Source: an uncultured Bacilli bacterium (GTDB taxonomy: Bacteria > Bacillota_I > Bacilli_A > RF39 > UBA660). Taken from it: a stretch of DNA of 23,993 nt. The stretch lies in contig CAKORG010000017.1 in NCBI GenBank assembly GCA_934101495.1, positions 1 to 23,993 on the forward strand, in the 5' to 3' direction. The position numbers and the translations under genes were made by a program. The notes under the pieces were generated by a model. The model had not been told where the DNA came from and did not search any database. It was given only the letters and a program-made list of their open reading frames with translations. Below, one piece after another: positions 1-8,095 of the stretch (within the stretch, counting starts at the first letter, position 1; each line of letters starts with the position of its first letter).

Positions 1-1287
1 AATTTAAATTCATCAAAAGACTATAAAGTATCAGCTTATGTAGTAGATAAAAAGAAATTAAAATCAAATACATATGAATACAATTTTTATTCAGATAATT
101 ATGTATATCCAATAATAAATAAAGTGGAAACAAGCACTACATCAAATTCAATAACTGCAGTAGTAACAGCAACTAAAGGAACAAATAATATATCAAAGTA
201 TTATTATTCGGTAGATGGAGGAAATACATTCGTTGAATCAACAAGTAATTCATATACATTTAATAATTTGGTTAAAAATACTAGTTATAAAATTGTTATT
301 AAAGTTATGGATAGTAATAACAAATATTCAAATGTATTTGTTACTAGTTCTAAAACAAGTAATTCAGTAACATTAGCAAGCTATGTAAAATCATTATATA
401 CGGGAACACAAGGCGCAAACAATATATATTATCACAACTCAAGTTTAGCAAATGGAGCCGGTGACAATAGCTATAGATATGCTGGAGCAAACCCAAATAA
501 TTATGTATGTTTTGGTTCGAATACAAGTACATGCCCAGAAGATAACCTATATAGAATCATCGGAGTATTTGGTGATAACGTCAAACTAATCAAATCAACT
601 ATAGCTAAAAGTGATTTATTAGGCACTGATGGGGGTTATTCATCAGATACAACATACAAATGGTCGAACCTATCTTCTTGTCCGAGTGACACTTCAGCAT
701 ATGCCATGGTTGAGGACACAGAAAGAATAGCAAATAAAAATATTATTGGAGCTACCGTATTGGGAGGTTGTAACAATTGGAAATATTCTGAATTGAATAC
801 GATAAATTTGAATACGAATTATTTGAATAAAATAGGTTCAACATGGTCAAACATGATTGAAAGTACGACATGGAAAGTAAGTGGACATACAACTAATGCA
901 GTAACTGCGAAAGTAATGTATGCTGCCGAAATAACAAATGCCACAAAAACATATGGTCCTAGTGATGTGGTATCGAAAATAGGATTAATGTATGTCAGTG
1001 ATTATGGGTTTGCAGCATCATCAAGTGCATGGACAACAAGCATGAATTCTTATGATAGTTCAACAATAACATCAGTCAATTGGATGTATATGGGACTAAA
1101 CGAATGGACAATAACGCCTGATTCTTCGAGCAGCGGCCTTGCGTTCAATGCAAGCAGCTATGGCTATGCAGGCATTGACGCCGCGCACTATGGGTTTGGC
1201 GTCCGTCCAGTCTTGTATCTAAAGTCTTCTGTTCTCTATGCTGGAGGATCTGGCACAAGTAATTCTCCGATGATTTTAGAAGTTTAA
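1..1287 (+). CDS. surface protein, 5' end cut by window: Fn3-like region plus C-terminal lectin-like variable module
   Basis: The frame is open from base 1 with no stop or convincing start, so this is the 3' part of a longer gene; a GTG at 124 lies inside the domain and is not a good start. Codons 1 to about 120 look like fibronectin type III or Ig-like beta-sandwich sequence. A module beginning LASYVKSLYTG (codon ~124) then runs to the end and is shared with the gene at 21226-23112: GAGDNSYRYAG, the paired-Cys stretch around YVCFGSNTSTCPEDNLYRIIGVFGD, the segment SDYGFAA, NWMYMGL.EWTITP, and a final RPVLYLKSSV. Codons 367-401 are the hypervariable part, with GC-rich codons unlike the rest of the gene. 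The C-terminal fold is probably C-type-lectin-like, which is inference from its role as an apparent DGR target. It is likely secreted and ligand-binding. A hairpin terminator follows. Confidence 0.8.
   Translation, partial: NLNSSKDYKVSAYVVDKKKLKSNTYEYNFYSDNYVYPIINKVETSTTSNSITAVVTATKGTNNISKYYYSVDGGNTFVESTSNSYTFNNLVKNTSYKIVIKVMDSNNKYSNVFVTSSKTSNSVTLASYVKSLYTGTQGANNIYYHNSSLANGAGDNSYRYAGANPNNYVCFGSNTSTCPEDNLYRIIGVFGDNVKLIKSTIAKSDLLGTDGGYSSDTTYKWSNLSSCPSDTSAYAMVEDTERIANKNIIGATVLGGCNNWKYSELNTINLNTNYLNKIGSTWSNMIESTTWKVSGHTTNAVTAKVMYAAEITNATKTYGPSDVVSKIGLMYVSDYGFAASSSAWTTSMNSYDSSTITSVNWMYMGLNEWTITPDSSSSGLAFNASSYGYAGIDAAHYGFGVRPVLYLKSSVLYAGGSGTSNSPMILEV
1099..1223 (+). repeat. candidate DGR variable repeat, copy 1
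   Basis: Aligns base for base with 22924-23048 (offset 21825, no gaps). Over 1120-1203 (28 codons) I count 36 mismatches: 15 at codon position 1, 17 at position 2, 4 at position 3. The next 20 bases (1204-1223, CGTCCAGTC...) are identical in both copies. GC is about 57% by count in 1120-1203, far above the surrounding gene. Each mismatch is explainable by an A in a common template being replaced, and the implied template codons are mostly AAC/AAT, with GAG, TAT and GAC where only position 2 varies. Such codons cannot mutate to stops. Confidence 0.75.
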
Positions 1288-1296
1288 TAATGAAGT

Positions 1297-1335
1297 AAAA
1301 AGCAAACTAAATATAAAATGTAGTTGCTTTTTTTC
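1297..1335 (+). terminator. rho-independent terminator of the first surface-protein gene
   Basis: Arms 1297-1309 and 1321-1333 pair around an AT-rich loop, with one bulged A in the left arm, and run into a T/C-rich tract. It lies directly after the stop codon at 1285-1287. Confidence 0.7.
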
Positions 1336-1353
1336 TTTTCTTTAATGTATAAT
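1324..1353 (+). promoter_or_regulatory. possible promoter of the LD-carboxypeptidase gene
   Basis: A perfect TATAAT at 1348-1353 with a weak TTGCTT at 1324-1329 (18 bp spacing) that overlaps the preceding terminator. The start of transcription would fall almost on the ribosome site GGAGG (1360-1364), giving a very short leader, so the call is tentative. Confidence 0.35.
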
Positions 1354-1371
1354 TTATATGGAGGTAAATTT

Positions 1372-2382
1372 ATGAAATATCCAAAATTTATAAGTGAAAA
1401 AAGTATAATTGGTGTTCCTGCACCATCAGATGGAGCAGATAGTGAAGTTAAAATAAATAGATATAAAAATGCTTATGAAAGATTTAAAAACTTGGGATAT
1501 GAAGTAGTCATCTCAAATAATTTATATAAATCAATTAAAGGGAGAAGTAGTAGTGCCCAAAATAGAGCAAATGAAATAAATGATATGTTTAAGTCAAGTA
1601 TTGATTTTATATTGTGTGCATCTGGTGGTGAATTTCTTGTTGAAATACTTCCCTTTGTTGATTTTGAACTTCTAAAAAATAATCCTAAGTTTGTTGCTGG
1701 TTTTTCTGATCCAACTGGACTTTTATATGTAATAACTACAAAATATGATATTGCTAGTATTTATGGAAAAAATTTTTCCAATTTTGGAAGTAGTATACTA
1801 CATGATAGTGAAGAAAAGTTTTTAGAATTAATGAAAGGTAATTTAGTTACTCAGAAAAGTTATCCATTATATGAAGAAGAATACATAAAAAGAAAAACAG
1901 GATTAGAAAGCTATAACTTAGATAAAGAGGTTATTTGGAAAACATTAAATAATGAATATGTAAATGTAAAGGGAAGAATTATTGGTGGTTGTCTTGATGT
2001 AATATCAGAACTATCTGGTACTAAGTATGATGGTAGCAAAGAATTTACAGAAAAGTATAAAGATGATGGTATAATATGGTATTTTGATAATTGTGAACTT
2101 TCATATGAAGAAGTCATAAGAGTACTTTGGAAGTTTAATGAACTTGGATATTTTAAATATACAAAAGCTGTTATCTTTGGAAGATTTGGGGTAAATAATA
2201 CAAATATTGGTTATAATATAAATGAATGTTTAAGAGATAGTGTGTTAAATACTCTGAATATTCCAATAATATACGATGCTGATATTTCTCACAAAGGCCC
2301 AAGTATGAATATTATAAATGGTGCTATAGCAAAAATAGAAGTAAAAAATGGTAAAGGAAAGATTAAGTTTATTTTAGAATAA
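1372..2382 (+). CDS. LD-carboxypeptidase family protein (peptidase S66, LdcA/MccF type)
   Basis: 336 residues from the ATG at 1372, chosen because GGAGG (1360-1364) sits 7 bases upstream; an upstream TTG at 1324 would add 16 hydrophobic residues encoded inside the terminator and is rejected. The order of motifs fits serine peptidase family S66: N-terminal IGVPAPSDGA, the CASGGE turn (residues 82-87), nucleophile Ser112 in GFSDPT, Glu242 and His307 in DISHKGP, which together give the Ser-Glu-His triad. Members cut LD-bonds, either the terminal D-Ala of peptidoglycan tetrapeptides (LdcA) or the amide bond of microcin C-like aminoacyl-adenylates (MccF). The sequence alone does not separate the two roles. 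No signal peptide is seen, so it should act in the cytoplasm. A DedA gene follows after 18 bases, probably co-transcribed. Confidence 0.85.
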   Translation: MKYPKFISEKSIIGVPAPSDGADSEVKINRYKNAYERFKNLGYEVVISNNLYKSIKGRSSSAQNRANEINDMFKSSIDFILCASGGEFLVEILPFVDFELLKNNPKFVAGFSDPTGLLYVITTKYDIASIYGKNFSNFGSSILHDSEEKFLELMKGNLVTQKSYPLYEEEYIKRKTGLESYNLDKEVIWKTLNNEYVNVKGRIIGGCLDVISELSGTKYDGSKEFTEKYKDDGIIWYFDNCELSYEEVIRVLWKFNELGYFKYTKAVIFGRFGVNNTNIGYNINECLRDSVLNTLNIPIIYDADISHKGPSMNIINGAIAKIEVKNGKGKIKFILE

Positions 2383-2400
2383 TATTATACAGGTGATTAT

Positions 2401-3012
2401 ATGCAAAATTTTATATTTATGGTACTTGAAAAGTATAGTTATTTTGGAGTTTTCTTTCTTATATTTATAGAAAATATATTTCCACCCATACCATCAGAAG
2501 TAATACTACTTTTAAGTGGATTTATGACAAGTTATACAAGTCTTAATGTTATGCTTATGATAATTTTCTCAAGTTTAGGAAGCTTATTTGGTGCTATTTT
2601 ACTTTATTATATTGGTAAAATATTAAATAAAGATAGATTAAAGAAAATAGTACGTGGTAAAATAGGAAAAGTTTTATTTTTAAAAGAAAAAGATATAGAT
2701 AAAGCTGATGAATGGTTTGATAATAAAGGAAACAAGAGTGTATTTTTTTGTAGATTTGTGCCAATAGTTAGAAGTTTAATTTCAATACCCGCAGGTATGA
2801 GTGAGATGCCTATGGTAAAGTTTATAGTCTATACTTTTTGTGGTTCTTTAATATGGAATACAGTTTTAATATGTTTAGGTCATACATTATCTGACAACTG
2901 GAGTATTATGCTTGATATATTAGATGAATATAAAATTATAGTTGTAATTATAATGCTATGTATATTTGTTTATGCGCTATATAAATTTTATAAAAATAAG
3001 CCAAATAATTAA
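2401..3012 (+). CDS. DedA family membrane protein
   Basis: 203 residues, start ATG at 2401 with AGGTGAT upstream. The N-terminal signature ENIFPPIPSEVILLLSG (about residues 24-40) and the internal RFVPIVRSLISIPAG.SEM segment (about 118-136) are the two conserved parts of the DedA/SNARE-associated superfamily; hydrophobic segments surround them and a short basic tail ends the protein. Some family members transport undecaprenyl phosphate or other phospholipids across the membrane, others are uncharacterised. The exact substrate here is unknown. It lies 18 bases after the carboxypeptidase gene, and an envelope role would suit both. Confidence 0.85.
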   Translation: MQNFIFMVLEKYSYFGVFFLIFIENIFPPIPSEVILLLSGFMTSYTSLNVMLMIIFSSLGSLFGAILLYYIGKILNKDRLKKIVRGKIGKVLFLKEKDIDKADEWFDNKGNKSVFFCRFVPIVRSLISIPAGMSEMPMVKFIVYTFCGSLIWNTVLICLGHTLSDNWSIMLDILDEYKIIVVIIMLCIFVYALYKFYKNKPNN

Positions 3013-3040
3013 AGACAAATATTTAAAGAGGTGTTATAAT
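3012..3040 (+). promoter_or_regulatory. extended -10 promoter of dnaB-dnaI
   Basis: TATAAT at 3035-3040 preceded by TGT (TGn extended -10), with AAGACA at 3012-3017 and a spacing of 17. It sits just after the dedA stop and 26 bases before the dnaB start. Confidence 0.55.
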
Positions 3041-3065
3041 ATTTGTTATAAGTGAGGTGTTAATT

Positions 3066-4331
3066 ATGGATGGAGTTACACTACTTCCAGCAGATAGATA
3101 TGTAGTTATAAATAAAACTATTTTAACAGATGCTGATCGTAAATATTTAATATCTTTTTATGAGCCTATTATTGGACATCTTGCTATATCTTTATATCTT
3201 GTTTTAATTAATGATCTTGAGGAAAGTAAAGGAGTTTCCAGAGATTTTACTCATCATCATTTAATGAGTCTTTTAAAAACACCTTTAAAAGTTTTGAAAG
3301 AAGCTAGAGAAGCTTTAGAAGCTACTGGTTTACTTAAAACATATTTTAAAAAAGGGGATGTAAATAATTATATTTATGAAATATATTCACCATTATCTCC
3401 GAGTGAATTTTTTAATCATCCAATTCTAAATATTGTTCTTTACAATAATATCGGAGCAACAGAATATGAATATTTAAAAAAACAATATCAAAAATTAAAA
3501 GTTGATACTAAAGAATATATTGATATCACTAGAAAATTAGATGATGTAATGGAAAGTGGTATAAATGTACCTACCATGGATGTTAGAGAAAGAAGTATTA
3601 ATGATATTGAAGTAAAAGATCAAGTGGATTTTGATCTAATCCTATCAAGTATTCCAAAAGGAATTATAAATGAAAAAGTATTTACTAAAAAAACTAAAGA
3701 GTTAATTAATGATTTAGCATTTATTTATAAAATAGATACATTAAAAATGATTGAACTTGTTCGTAGTGTTTTAAATGAATATGGTATGATAGATAAAGAT
3801 AATTTAAGAATTAATGCTAGAAAAATGTATCAATTTAATAATGGAACTTTGCCAACTTTAATATATAGGTCACAACCAGAGTATTTGAAAAGTCCAGTCG
3901 GTGATAATTCAATGCGTGGTAAAATTATTGAAATGTTTGAAAAACTTAATCCTGTTGATTTTCTAAAAAATAAGTATGGCGGAGCAAAACCAACAAATAG
4001 AGATATTAAGCTAATAGAAAATTTAATAATAGATTTAGAAATGCCACCTGCAGTTGTTAATGTTCTTTTAGATTATGTTTTAAGAAAAAATAATAATAAG
4101 CTTGCCACTAATTATATTGAAACTATCGCTGGACAGTGGAAAAGAGCAGGACTTAAGAATGCTAGTGAAGCCATGGATTTTGCTGAAAAAGAAAATAAGA
4201 AATTTACAAAAAAACTAGATACAGTTAAAGCATCGAAAGAGCCAGTTTGGTTTAATAAAACAGAAAAAGTAGAAGAAATGTCTGATGCTGATAAACAAGA
4301 ATTAGAAAATTTACTAAAGGAGTTTAAATAA
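3066..4331 (+). CDS. dnaB: DnaB/DnaD-type replication initiation and helicase-loading protein
   Basis: 421 residues from ATG 3066; GAGGTG at 3054-3059 places the ribosome here rather than at the GTG at 3057. The N-terminus (LLPADRYVV.....LTDADRKYLISFYEPIIGHLAISLYLVL) matches the DnaB N-terminal winged-helix region of Firmicutes, and residues about 290-390 (LKNKYGGAKPTNRDIKLIENLI...YIETIAGQWKRAGL) match the DnaD-like DnaB_2 domain. In Bacillus this membrane-associated protein works with DnaD and DnaI to load the replicative helicase at oriC and at restarted forks. It is not the helicase itself, despite the gene name. The last base of its TAA is the first base of the dnaI ATG, the classic translationally coupled dnaB-dnaI arrangement. 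Confidence 0.92.
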   Translation: MDGVTLLPADRYVVINKTILTDADRKYLISFYEPIIGHLAISLYLVLINDLEESKGVSRDFTHHHLMSLLKTPLKVLKEAREALEATGLLKTYFKKGDVNNYIYEIYSPLSPSEFFNHPILNIVLYNNIGATEYEYLKKQYQKLKVDTKEYIDITRKLDDVMESGINVPTMDVRERSINDIEVKDQVDFDLILSSIPKGIINEKVFTKKTKELINDLAFIYKIDTLKMIELVRSVLNEYGMIDKDNLRINARKMYQFNNGTLPTLIYRSQPEYLKSPVGDNSMRGKIIEMFEKLNPVDFLKNKYGGAKPTNRDIKLIENLIIDLEMPPAVVNVLLDYVLRKNNNKLATNYIETIAGQWKRAGLKNASEAMDFAEKENKKFTKKLDTVKASKEPVWFNKTEKVEEMSDADKQELENLLKEFK

Positions 4332-5218
4332 TGGAAAAAGTTAACATGACAATCGTTGAAAAAATTGAAAAAGAATTAAGTAAAGAGCTAGAAAAATCAT
4401 TAAAAGATGTTGATTTTTGTTCTTTAGTAAAAAGATGTAAACTTCCTAAAGAAGTAGTTTTAAAAAATAATACTAAACTTATGGATACTGTTGATGAACT
4501 TAAAAATTGTAAAAATTGTAAAGGTTTATTTATGTGTAAAAACAAAGTTGAAGGTCATGTCTTGTATCCAGAGTATGATGGCTCATTAAAATTTATTTAT
4601 ATGCCTTGTAAATTTCAAAAAGAATTAGAAAAAAAGATGCGTGAAAAAGAAAGTAAGTTAAATGAAATAAGTAATGCTAGAATGAAAGATATTGATATTA
4701 ATGATAAAAATAGAGTTAAAGTAATTAAATGGCTTAAGAATTTCTATGATAGTTTTGAAAAAGTTAATACTTTAAAAGGCTTATATTTACATGGTTCTTT
4801 TGGAAGTGGCAAAACATATTTAATTGCTGCACTTTTAAATGAACTTGAAAAAAATAAAGATGCAAGTATTGAAATCGTTTATTTTCCTGAAGTGCTTCGA
4901 AATATGAAAGAAGATTTTAGTTTAGCACAAGATAAAGTTAATTATTATCAAAATGTTGATATTTTATTAATTGATGATATTGGGGCTGAAAAAGTAACTG
5001 AATGGGGAAGAGATGAAATTTTGGGTACAATTCTTCAGTACAGAATGAATAATAAACTTACGACATTTTTCACTTCAAATTTAACTATTGAAGAGTTAGA
5101 AAACCATCTAGCAACCACTAAAAATAGTGAGGATAAAGTTAAAGCTAGAAGAATAATTGAGAGAATAAAACAGTTAACGGAAGATATGGAACTTATAAGT
5201 ATTAATAGAAGAAATTAA
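4331..5218 (+). CDS. dnaI: primosomal protein DnaI, helicase-loader ATPase
   Basis: 295 residues, ATG at 4331 with AAAGGAG (4316-4322) inside the end of dnaB. The N-terminal DnaI domain carries a zinc-type cluster, Cys60, Cys63, Cys69, His76, Cys93. The AAA+ part shows Walker A GSFGSGKT (155-162), Walker B ILLIDD (211-216), a sensor-1-like TTFFTSNLT (244-252) and an arginine-rich ARRIIERI near residue 272. This is the ATPase that loads the hexameric replicative helicase, with the N-terminal domain contacting the helicase. Length and domain order are normal for the family. Confidence 0.93.
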   Translation: MEKVNMTIVEKIEKELSKELEKSLKDVDFCSLVKRCKLPKEVVLKNNTKLMDTVDELKNCKNCKGLFMCKNKVEGHVLYPEYDGSLKFIYMPCKFQKELEKKMREKESKLNEISNARMKDIDINDKNRVKVIKWLKNFYDSFEKVNTLKGLYLHGSFGSGKTYLIAALLNELEKNKDASIEIVYFPEVLRNMKEDFSLAQDKVNYYQNVDILLIDDIGAEKVTEWGRDEILGTILQYRMNNKLTTFFTSNLTIEELENHLATTKNSEDKVKARRIIERIKQLTEDMELISINRRN

Positions 5219-5232
5219 AAAAAATTTAATTT
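5212..5232 (+). terminator. weak AT-only hairpin at the end of dnaI
   Basis: AAATTAAA (5212-5219) and TTTAATTT (5225-5232) form a perfect but GC-free stem overlapping the stop codon, followed by TTGCTTTTT. It may be a weak terminator only. Confidence 0.35.
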
Positions 5233-5264
5233 TTGCTTTTTAATTTATAAATTTTGTGGTATTA

Positions 5265-5270
5265 TATAAT
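5265..5270 (+). promoter_or_regulatory. possible -10 element for the 5290 gene
   Basis: TATAAT at 5265-5270, about 20 bases before the start codon. No good -35 box is seen at the right spacing, so this is suggestive only. Confidence 0.35.
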
Positions 5271-5289
5271 AAAGATAGGGTGATTAGTG

Positions 5290-6141
5290 ATGGAAGATAA
5301 AAAAATAGAGCCTCTTTTAAAAGATGAGGAAGAGAAGTTTTCTTTTTTAGAAGAAAAAAAAGTAGATAAGAAAGGATTTAAATTATCTAGAGAAAAAATT
5401 GGAACGATTCTAATTAGTGTATTTGTTCTTTGGCTTATGTGGTATTCATTTTATCCATTTTATATTGGATTTGTTAATTATGATGCTGGTCATGGTATAA
5501 CAGATACTACTGTAGAAGAGGAAGAAGAAATTTCAACAACATCTGTTATAGTTAACAATACTTATAGTTATATTGATGCTACGAATAATAATGCATTGAG
5601 TAATGCTTTTACAGAAATATATTCTGGACTTGATGTAACTAGTGATAGTATCAATAGTAATTTAAAGTTTGCTATAATATTTAAGTATTTGGGTGTTACA
5701 TGTGAAAATAATGAAATTGTAGTTTCTTTGAATGAAATGACTGATGCAGCAAAGAAAATATTTAATGACACTTCTTTTGTGCAAAATATTAGTAATTTGA
5801 ATGGTCAAACTATATATGGATATAATGTGGTTTTTGAAAATGATGGATATAAAGTTAAATTAGATTCATGTGTTAATTCTAGTGATTATACTTATAAGAG
5901 AATAAGTAAGGTAACTGCAAGTGAAAATTATCTTAATATATATGAGTCTTTTGGATATTTTGTACCAAATAATAATGGATATGATGTTTATGATAATGCT
6001 TTGAAACAAAATGTTTTGACTACTTATTCTGGTAATGTTAGTGATTTTAATAATTCTGATTTACTTAAAGAATATAAGTGGACATATAAAAAGAATGATG
6101 ATGGAAATTATTATTTTGTATCTGTGGGTTATGCAGATTAA
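5290..6141 (+). CDS. hypothetical single-pass membrane protein with extracytoplasmic domain
   Basis: 283 residues from ATG 5290 (AGGGTGAT is correctly spaced; a GTG at 5287 is the alternative). I do not recognise the family. Visible layout: a charged cytoplasmic N-terminus (Lys/Glu-rich, 1-36), one transmembrane segment about 37-61 (IGTILISVFVLWLMWYSF...), an acidic linker with EEEEE near residue 77, then about 200 polar residues rich in Asn, Ser and Tyr that should lie outside the membrane. Two cysteines in the outer domain (in TCENNE and DSCVNS) could pair. There is no lipobox and no sortase signal. It stands alone between dnaI and the convergent yolD-polymerase pair. Confidence 0.7.
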   Translation: MEDKKIEPLLKDEEEKFSFLEEKKVDKKGFKLSREKIGTILISVFVLWLMWYSFYPFYIGFVNYDAGHGITDTTVEEEEEISTTSVIVNNTYSYIDATNNNALSNAFTEIYSGLDVTSDSINSNLKFAIIFKYLGVTCENNEIVVSLNEMTDAAKKIFNDTSFVQNISNLNGQTIYGYNVVFENDGYKVKLDSCVNSSDYTYKRISKVTASENYLNIYESFGYFVPNNNGYDVYDNALKQNVLTTYSGNVSDFNNSDLLKEYKWTYKKNDDGNYYFVSVGYAD

Positions 6142-6172
6142 AAAAAGTAACTATCTGGTTTCAGTTACTTTA
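6140..6172 (-). terminator. terminator between convergent genes, best on the minus strand
   Basis: AAAGTAACT (6144-6152) pairs with AGTTACTTT (6163-6171). Read on the minus strand the stem is followed by a run of T (6141-6147 complement), so it ends the polymerase-yolD transcript. It may also serve the plus-strand gene that stops at 6141. The stem includes the yolD stop codon. Confidence 0.7.
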
Positions 6173-6471
6173 ATAATTTGATTAAATAGTAGTTTACAAT
6201 TGATTAAATAGATTAGTTTATTAGAACTATCTATTTTTTTTATTGGGCCATTATATTCATAAATATATCCATTTTTATAATAAGTGATATTTACTTTATT
6301 TTGCATATAAAAAGCATCAATTATAGCTTCTTCGATTATATTTTTTTCATCATCACTCATAATAGGCTTATTTACTTTAGTTTTTTCTTTCATAATAGAC
6401 ATAAGCACTTCTTTATTACTTACGACAGAATTAAAAGGCATCCATTTTATCATTCCTCGATCTTTATTCAT
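6151..6471 (-). CDS. YolD-like protein, partner of a Y-family polymerase
   Basis: 106 residues, start CAT complement at 6469-6471 with GGAGGT immediately upstream on the minus strand. The N-terminal RGMIKWMPFNSVVSNKEVLMSIM and the YKNGYIYEYNGPIKKID segment fit the YolD-like family. These small proteins are commonly encoded next to UvrX/YqjW-type DNA polymerases in Firmicutes and may be accessory to translesion synthesis, although the molecular role is not established. Its start overlaps the end of the polymerase gene by 8 bases (ATGAATAA), so the two are translationally coupled. Confidence 0.75.
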   Translation of the reverse strand: MNKDRGMIKWMPFNSVVSNKEVLMSIMKEKTKVNKPIMSDDEKNIIEEAIIDAFYMQNKVNITYYKNGYIYEYNGPIKKIDSSNKLIYLINCKLLFNQIIKVTETR

Positions 6472-7726
6472 GGTGACCTCCGATTTTTTCGTTTCTAGCT
6501 ATAGCTGTTGAGTCGGGAAGAAGACTACTTGCTTTAACAATACTATTTTTGCCAAATTTACTTTTTATTTCATCAATTGCGGTATTAACTTTTATTTCAT
6601 CTTTTTTATTTTCAATTGGTTCGAATAAATTAAGTTGAACTCCTTCTTTTTTAGTAAGACCACCACAAGAAATACTTACTTTTCTAATGGGTAAATTATT
6701 ATAATATCTATCAAATATTAGAAAACATATATTAGTTATTTCCCTAGGACTATCCGTCGGAGTTTCAAGTTTAATTGAGTGATAGAAGCCACCATCAACA
6801 TCTTTTGAATAGCCAATGCCAAAACCAATTACTCGTGATTCTTTACTCGAAGCTCTTAGTCTTGCACATATTACATCAACCATTTCAGCAATAATAAGTT
6901 TAACATTATTTCCATCATAATCTTTAAATAATACTTGAGAGTGACTATATGATTTATCTTTTGGAGTTACTTTAAAATCACTAATTTTACTTAAATCAAT
7001 GCCGTTAGCATGGTTCCAAAGTTCTTGCCCCATGACCCCGAATTTATCTTTTAAAATATTTTTATTATAGTGAGCAAGTTCTCCGACAGTATAAATGTTT
7101 AAAATGTTTAATTTCTTTTCCATTCTAGGACCGATGCCCCACATTTTAGAAAGGGGAGTAATTGACCATAATTTTTCGGGTACATCATCATAAGTCCACT
7201 TAGCAATTCCATTTTTATATTTCTTAGCTTCTGTATCCATGGCAACTTTAGCAAGTAAAAGGTTAGGACCAATACCACATGTTGCGGTAAGACCTGTTTT
7301 TTCTTCGACAGTTTTAAGTATTTCTTCAGCTAGTTCATAATCACTTTTTTTATATAATTTTAAATAATCGGTAACATCTAAGAAACATTCATCAATAGAG
7401 TAGATATGTAAATCTTCAGGTGCTACATAATCAAGATAAATACCAACAACTTGTTTGCTTTTTTCAATATATAATTTCATTCTCGGAGGCACTATTTCAT
7501 ATTTAATATTTTGGGGTATATCATAAAGTCTAACTCTTCCAGGAATGCCTTGTTTTTTTAACGCTGGAGTAACTGCTAAAGTAATGGCGCCATTTCCTTG
7601 TTTCTTATTAGCAACCACAAGTGGTACTTTAAAAGGATCAAGTCCGCGTTCTACACATTCACATGATGCAAAAAAACTTTTTAAATCAATACACATAATA
7701 TTTCTTTTTACATACATATCGTCCAT
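6464..7726 (-). CDS. Y-family DNA polymerase (UvrX/YqjW, DinB-like)
   Basis: 420 residues from the ATG at 7724-7726 (minus), preceded by GGAGGTG; an in-frame ATG 18 bases further upstream would place the ribosome site inside the gene and is rejected. Catalytic carboxylates are all visible: Asp14 in MCIDLKSFFASCE, and Asp112/Glu113 in YSIDECFLDVT. Also present are GIGPNLLLAKVAMDTEAKK (about 151-169), WGIGPRM and a C-terminal tail STAIARNEKIGGHHE typical of the UvrX/YqjW group. The family carries out error-prone bypass of damaged bases, often under SOS control. The companion yolD gene overlaps its end. It has its own promoter (7759-7787) and I see no GAAC-N4-GTTC LexA box next to it. Confidence 0.9.
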   Translation of the reverse strand: MDDMYVKRNIMCIDLKSFFASCECVERGLDPFKVPLVVANKKQGNGAITLAVTPALKKQGIPGRVRLYDIPQNIKYEIVPPRMKLYIEKSKQVVGIYLDYVAPEDLHIYSIDECFLDVTDYLKLYKKSDYELAEEILKTVEEKTGLTATCGIGPNLLLAKVAMDTEAKKYKNGIAKWTYDDVPEKLWSITPLSKMWGIGPRMEKKLNILNIYTVGELAHYNKNILKDKFGVMGQELWNHANGIDLSKISDFKVTPKDKSYSHSQVLFKDYDGNNVKLIIAEMVDVICARLRASSKESRVIGFGIGYSKDVDGGFYHSIKLETPTDSPREITNICFLIFDRYYNNLPIRKVSISCGGLTKKEGVQLNLFEPIENKKDEIKVNTAIDEIKSKFGKNSIVKASSLLPDSTAIARNEKIGGHHE

Positions 7727-7758
7727 AATAACACCTCCAAACATTTGTTTATATCTAT

Positions 7759-7787
7759 ATTATATGTCATTCCAACATAATAATCAA
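7759..7787 (-). promoter_or_regulatory. promoter of the polymerase-yolD pair
   Basis: On the minus strand: TTGATT (7782-7787), 17 bp spacer, TATAAT (7759-7764). It is correctly placed, about 32 bases upstream of the polymerase start. No LexA-type palindrome overlaps it. Confidence 0.7.
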
Positions 7788-7831
7788 TTACTAAAATTTG
7801 GTAAATGATACATATTAAATCTATCATAAAG

Positions 7832-7861
7832 TACAAAATAAAACAAGCACATAGGCTTGTT
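7832..7861 (-). terminator. terminator after the XRE remnant
   Basis: AACAAGC (7842-7848) and GCTTGTT (7855-7861) form a perfect 7 bp stem with a 6-base loop. On the minus strand it is followed by TTTATTTTG. It lies six bases past the stop of the remnant regulator and insulates the polymerase promoter. Confidence 0.7.
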
Positions 7862-7867
7862 AAAAAC

Positions 7868-8059
7868 TCATTTGTTTTTAGGATAAGGTTTTCTTTCATC
7901 AGTTAAACCAACTAAATAATCAATACTTGTATCATAAAATTTGGCTAAACTAGCAAGTTTTTCAATAGGGATTGTATTAATTTTCATTTCGTATCTACTA
8001 TACTGAGCTTGGATAAACTTTAAATATTTAGCAATGTTTCCTTGATATGTTAATATTAT
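7868..8059 (-). pseudogene. N-terminally broken XRE/HTH regulator
   Basis: The frame encodes TYQGNIAKYLKFIQAQYSRYEMKINTIPIEKLASLAKFYDTSIDYLVGLTDERKPYPKNK in pieces that match a common small XRE repressor: second half of the helix-turn-helix, recognition helix (QAQYSRYE), then the IPIEKL..LAKFY.TSIDYLVGLTD tail. The expected first helix (normally about 10-15 residues before LTYQ) is not recognisable. No ATG, GTG or TTG with a ribosome site is in frame, and the nearby minus-strand ATG hits a stop after two codons. The 58 residues upstream in the open frame (to 8218) are junk overlapping the fic promoter. A frameshift near 8050-8060 or a deletion fits. The terminator behind it is intact. Confidence 0.65.
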
Positions 8060-8095
8060 CCCATAATGGATAAGCAGTGTGATAAAATGAAAGTT

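Noticed and set aside
1099..1223. Ordinary paralogue divergence or simple gene conversion as explanation for the matching surface-protein ends
   Set aside because: Neither predicts changes limited to codon positions 1 and 2 with fixed third positions and an identical 20-base flank; kept only as the null hypothesis to test.
1324..1371. TTG start extending the LD-carboxypeptidase by 16 residues
   Set aside because: The extension lies in the terminator T-tract, is hydrophobic and has no ribosome site, whereas ATG 1372 has GGAGG at ideal spacing.
7545..7808. Plus-strand open frame of 87 codons
   Set aside because: Antisense to the start of the Y-family polymerase, with no ribosome site or recognisable protein.
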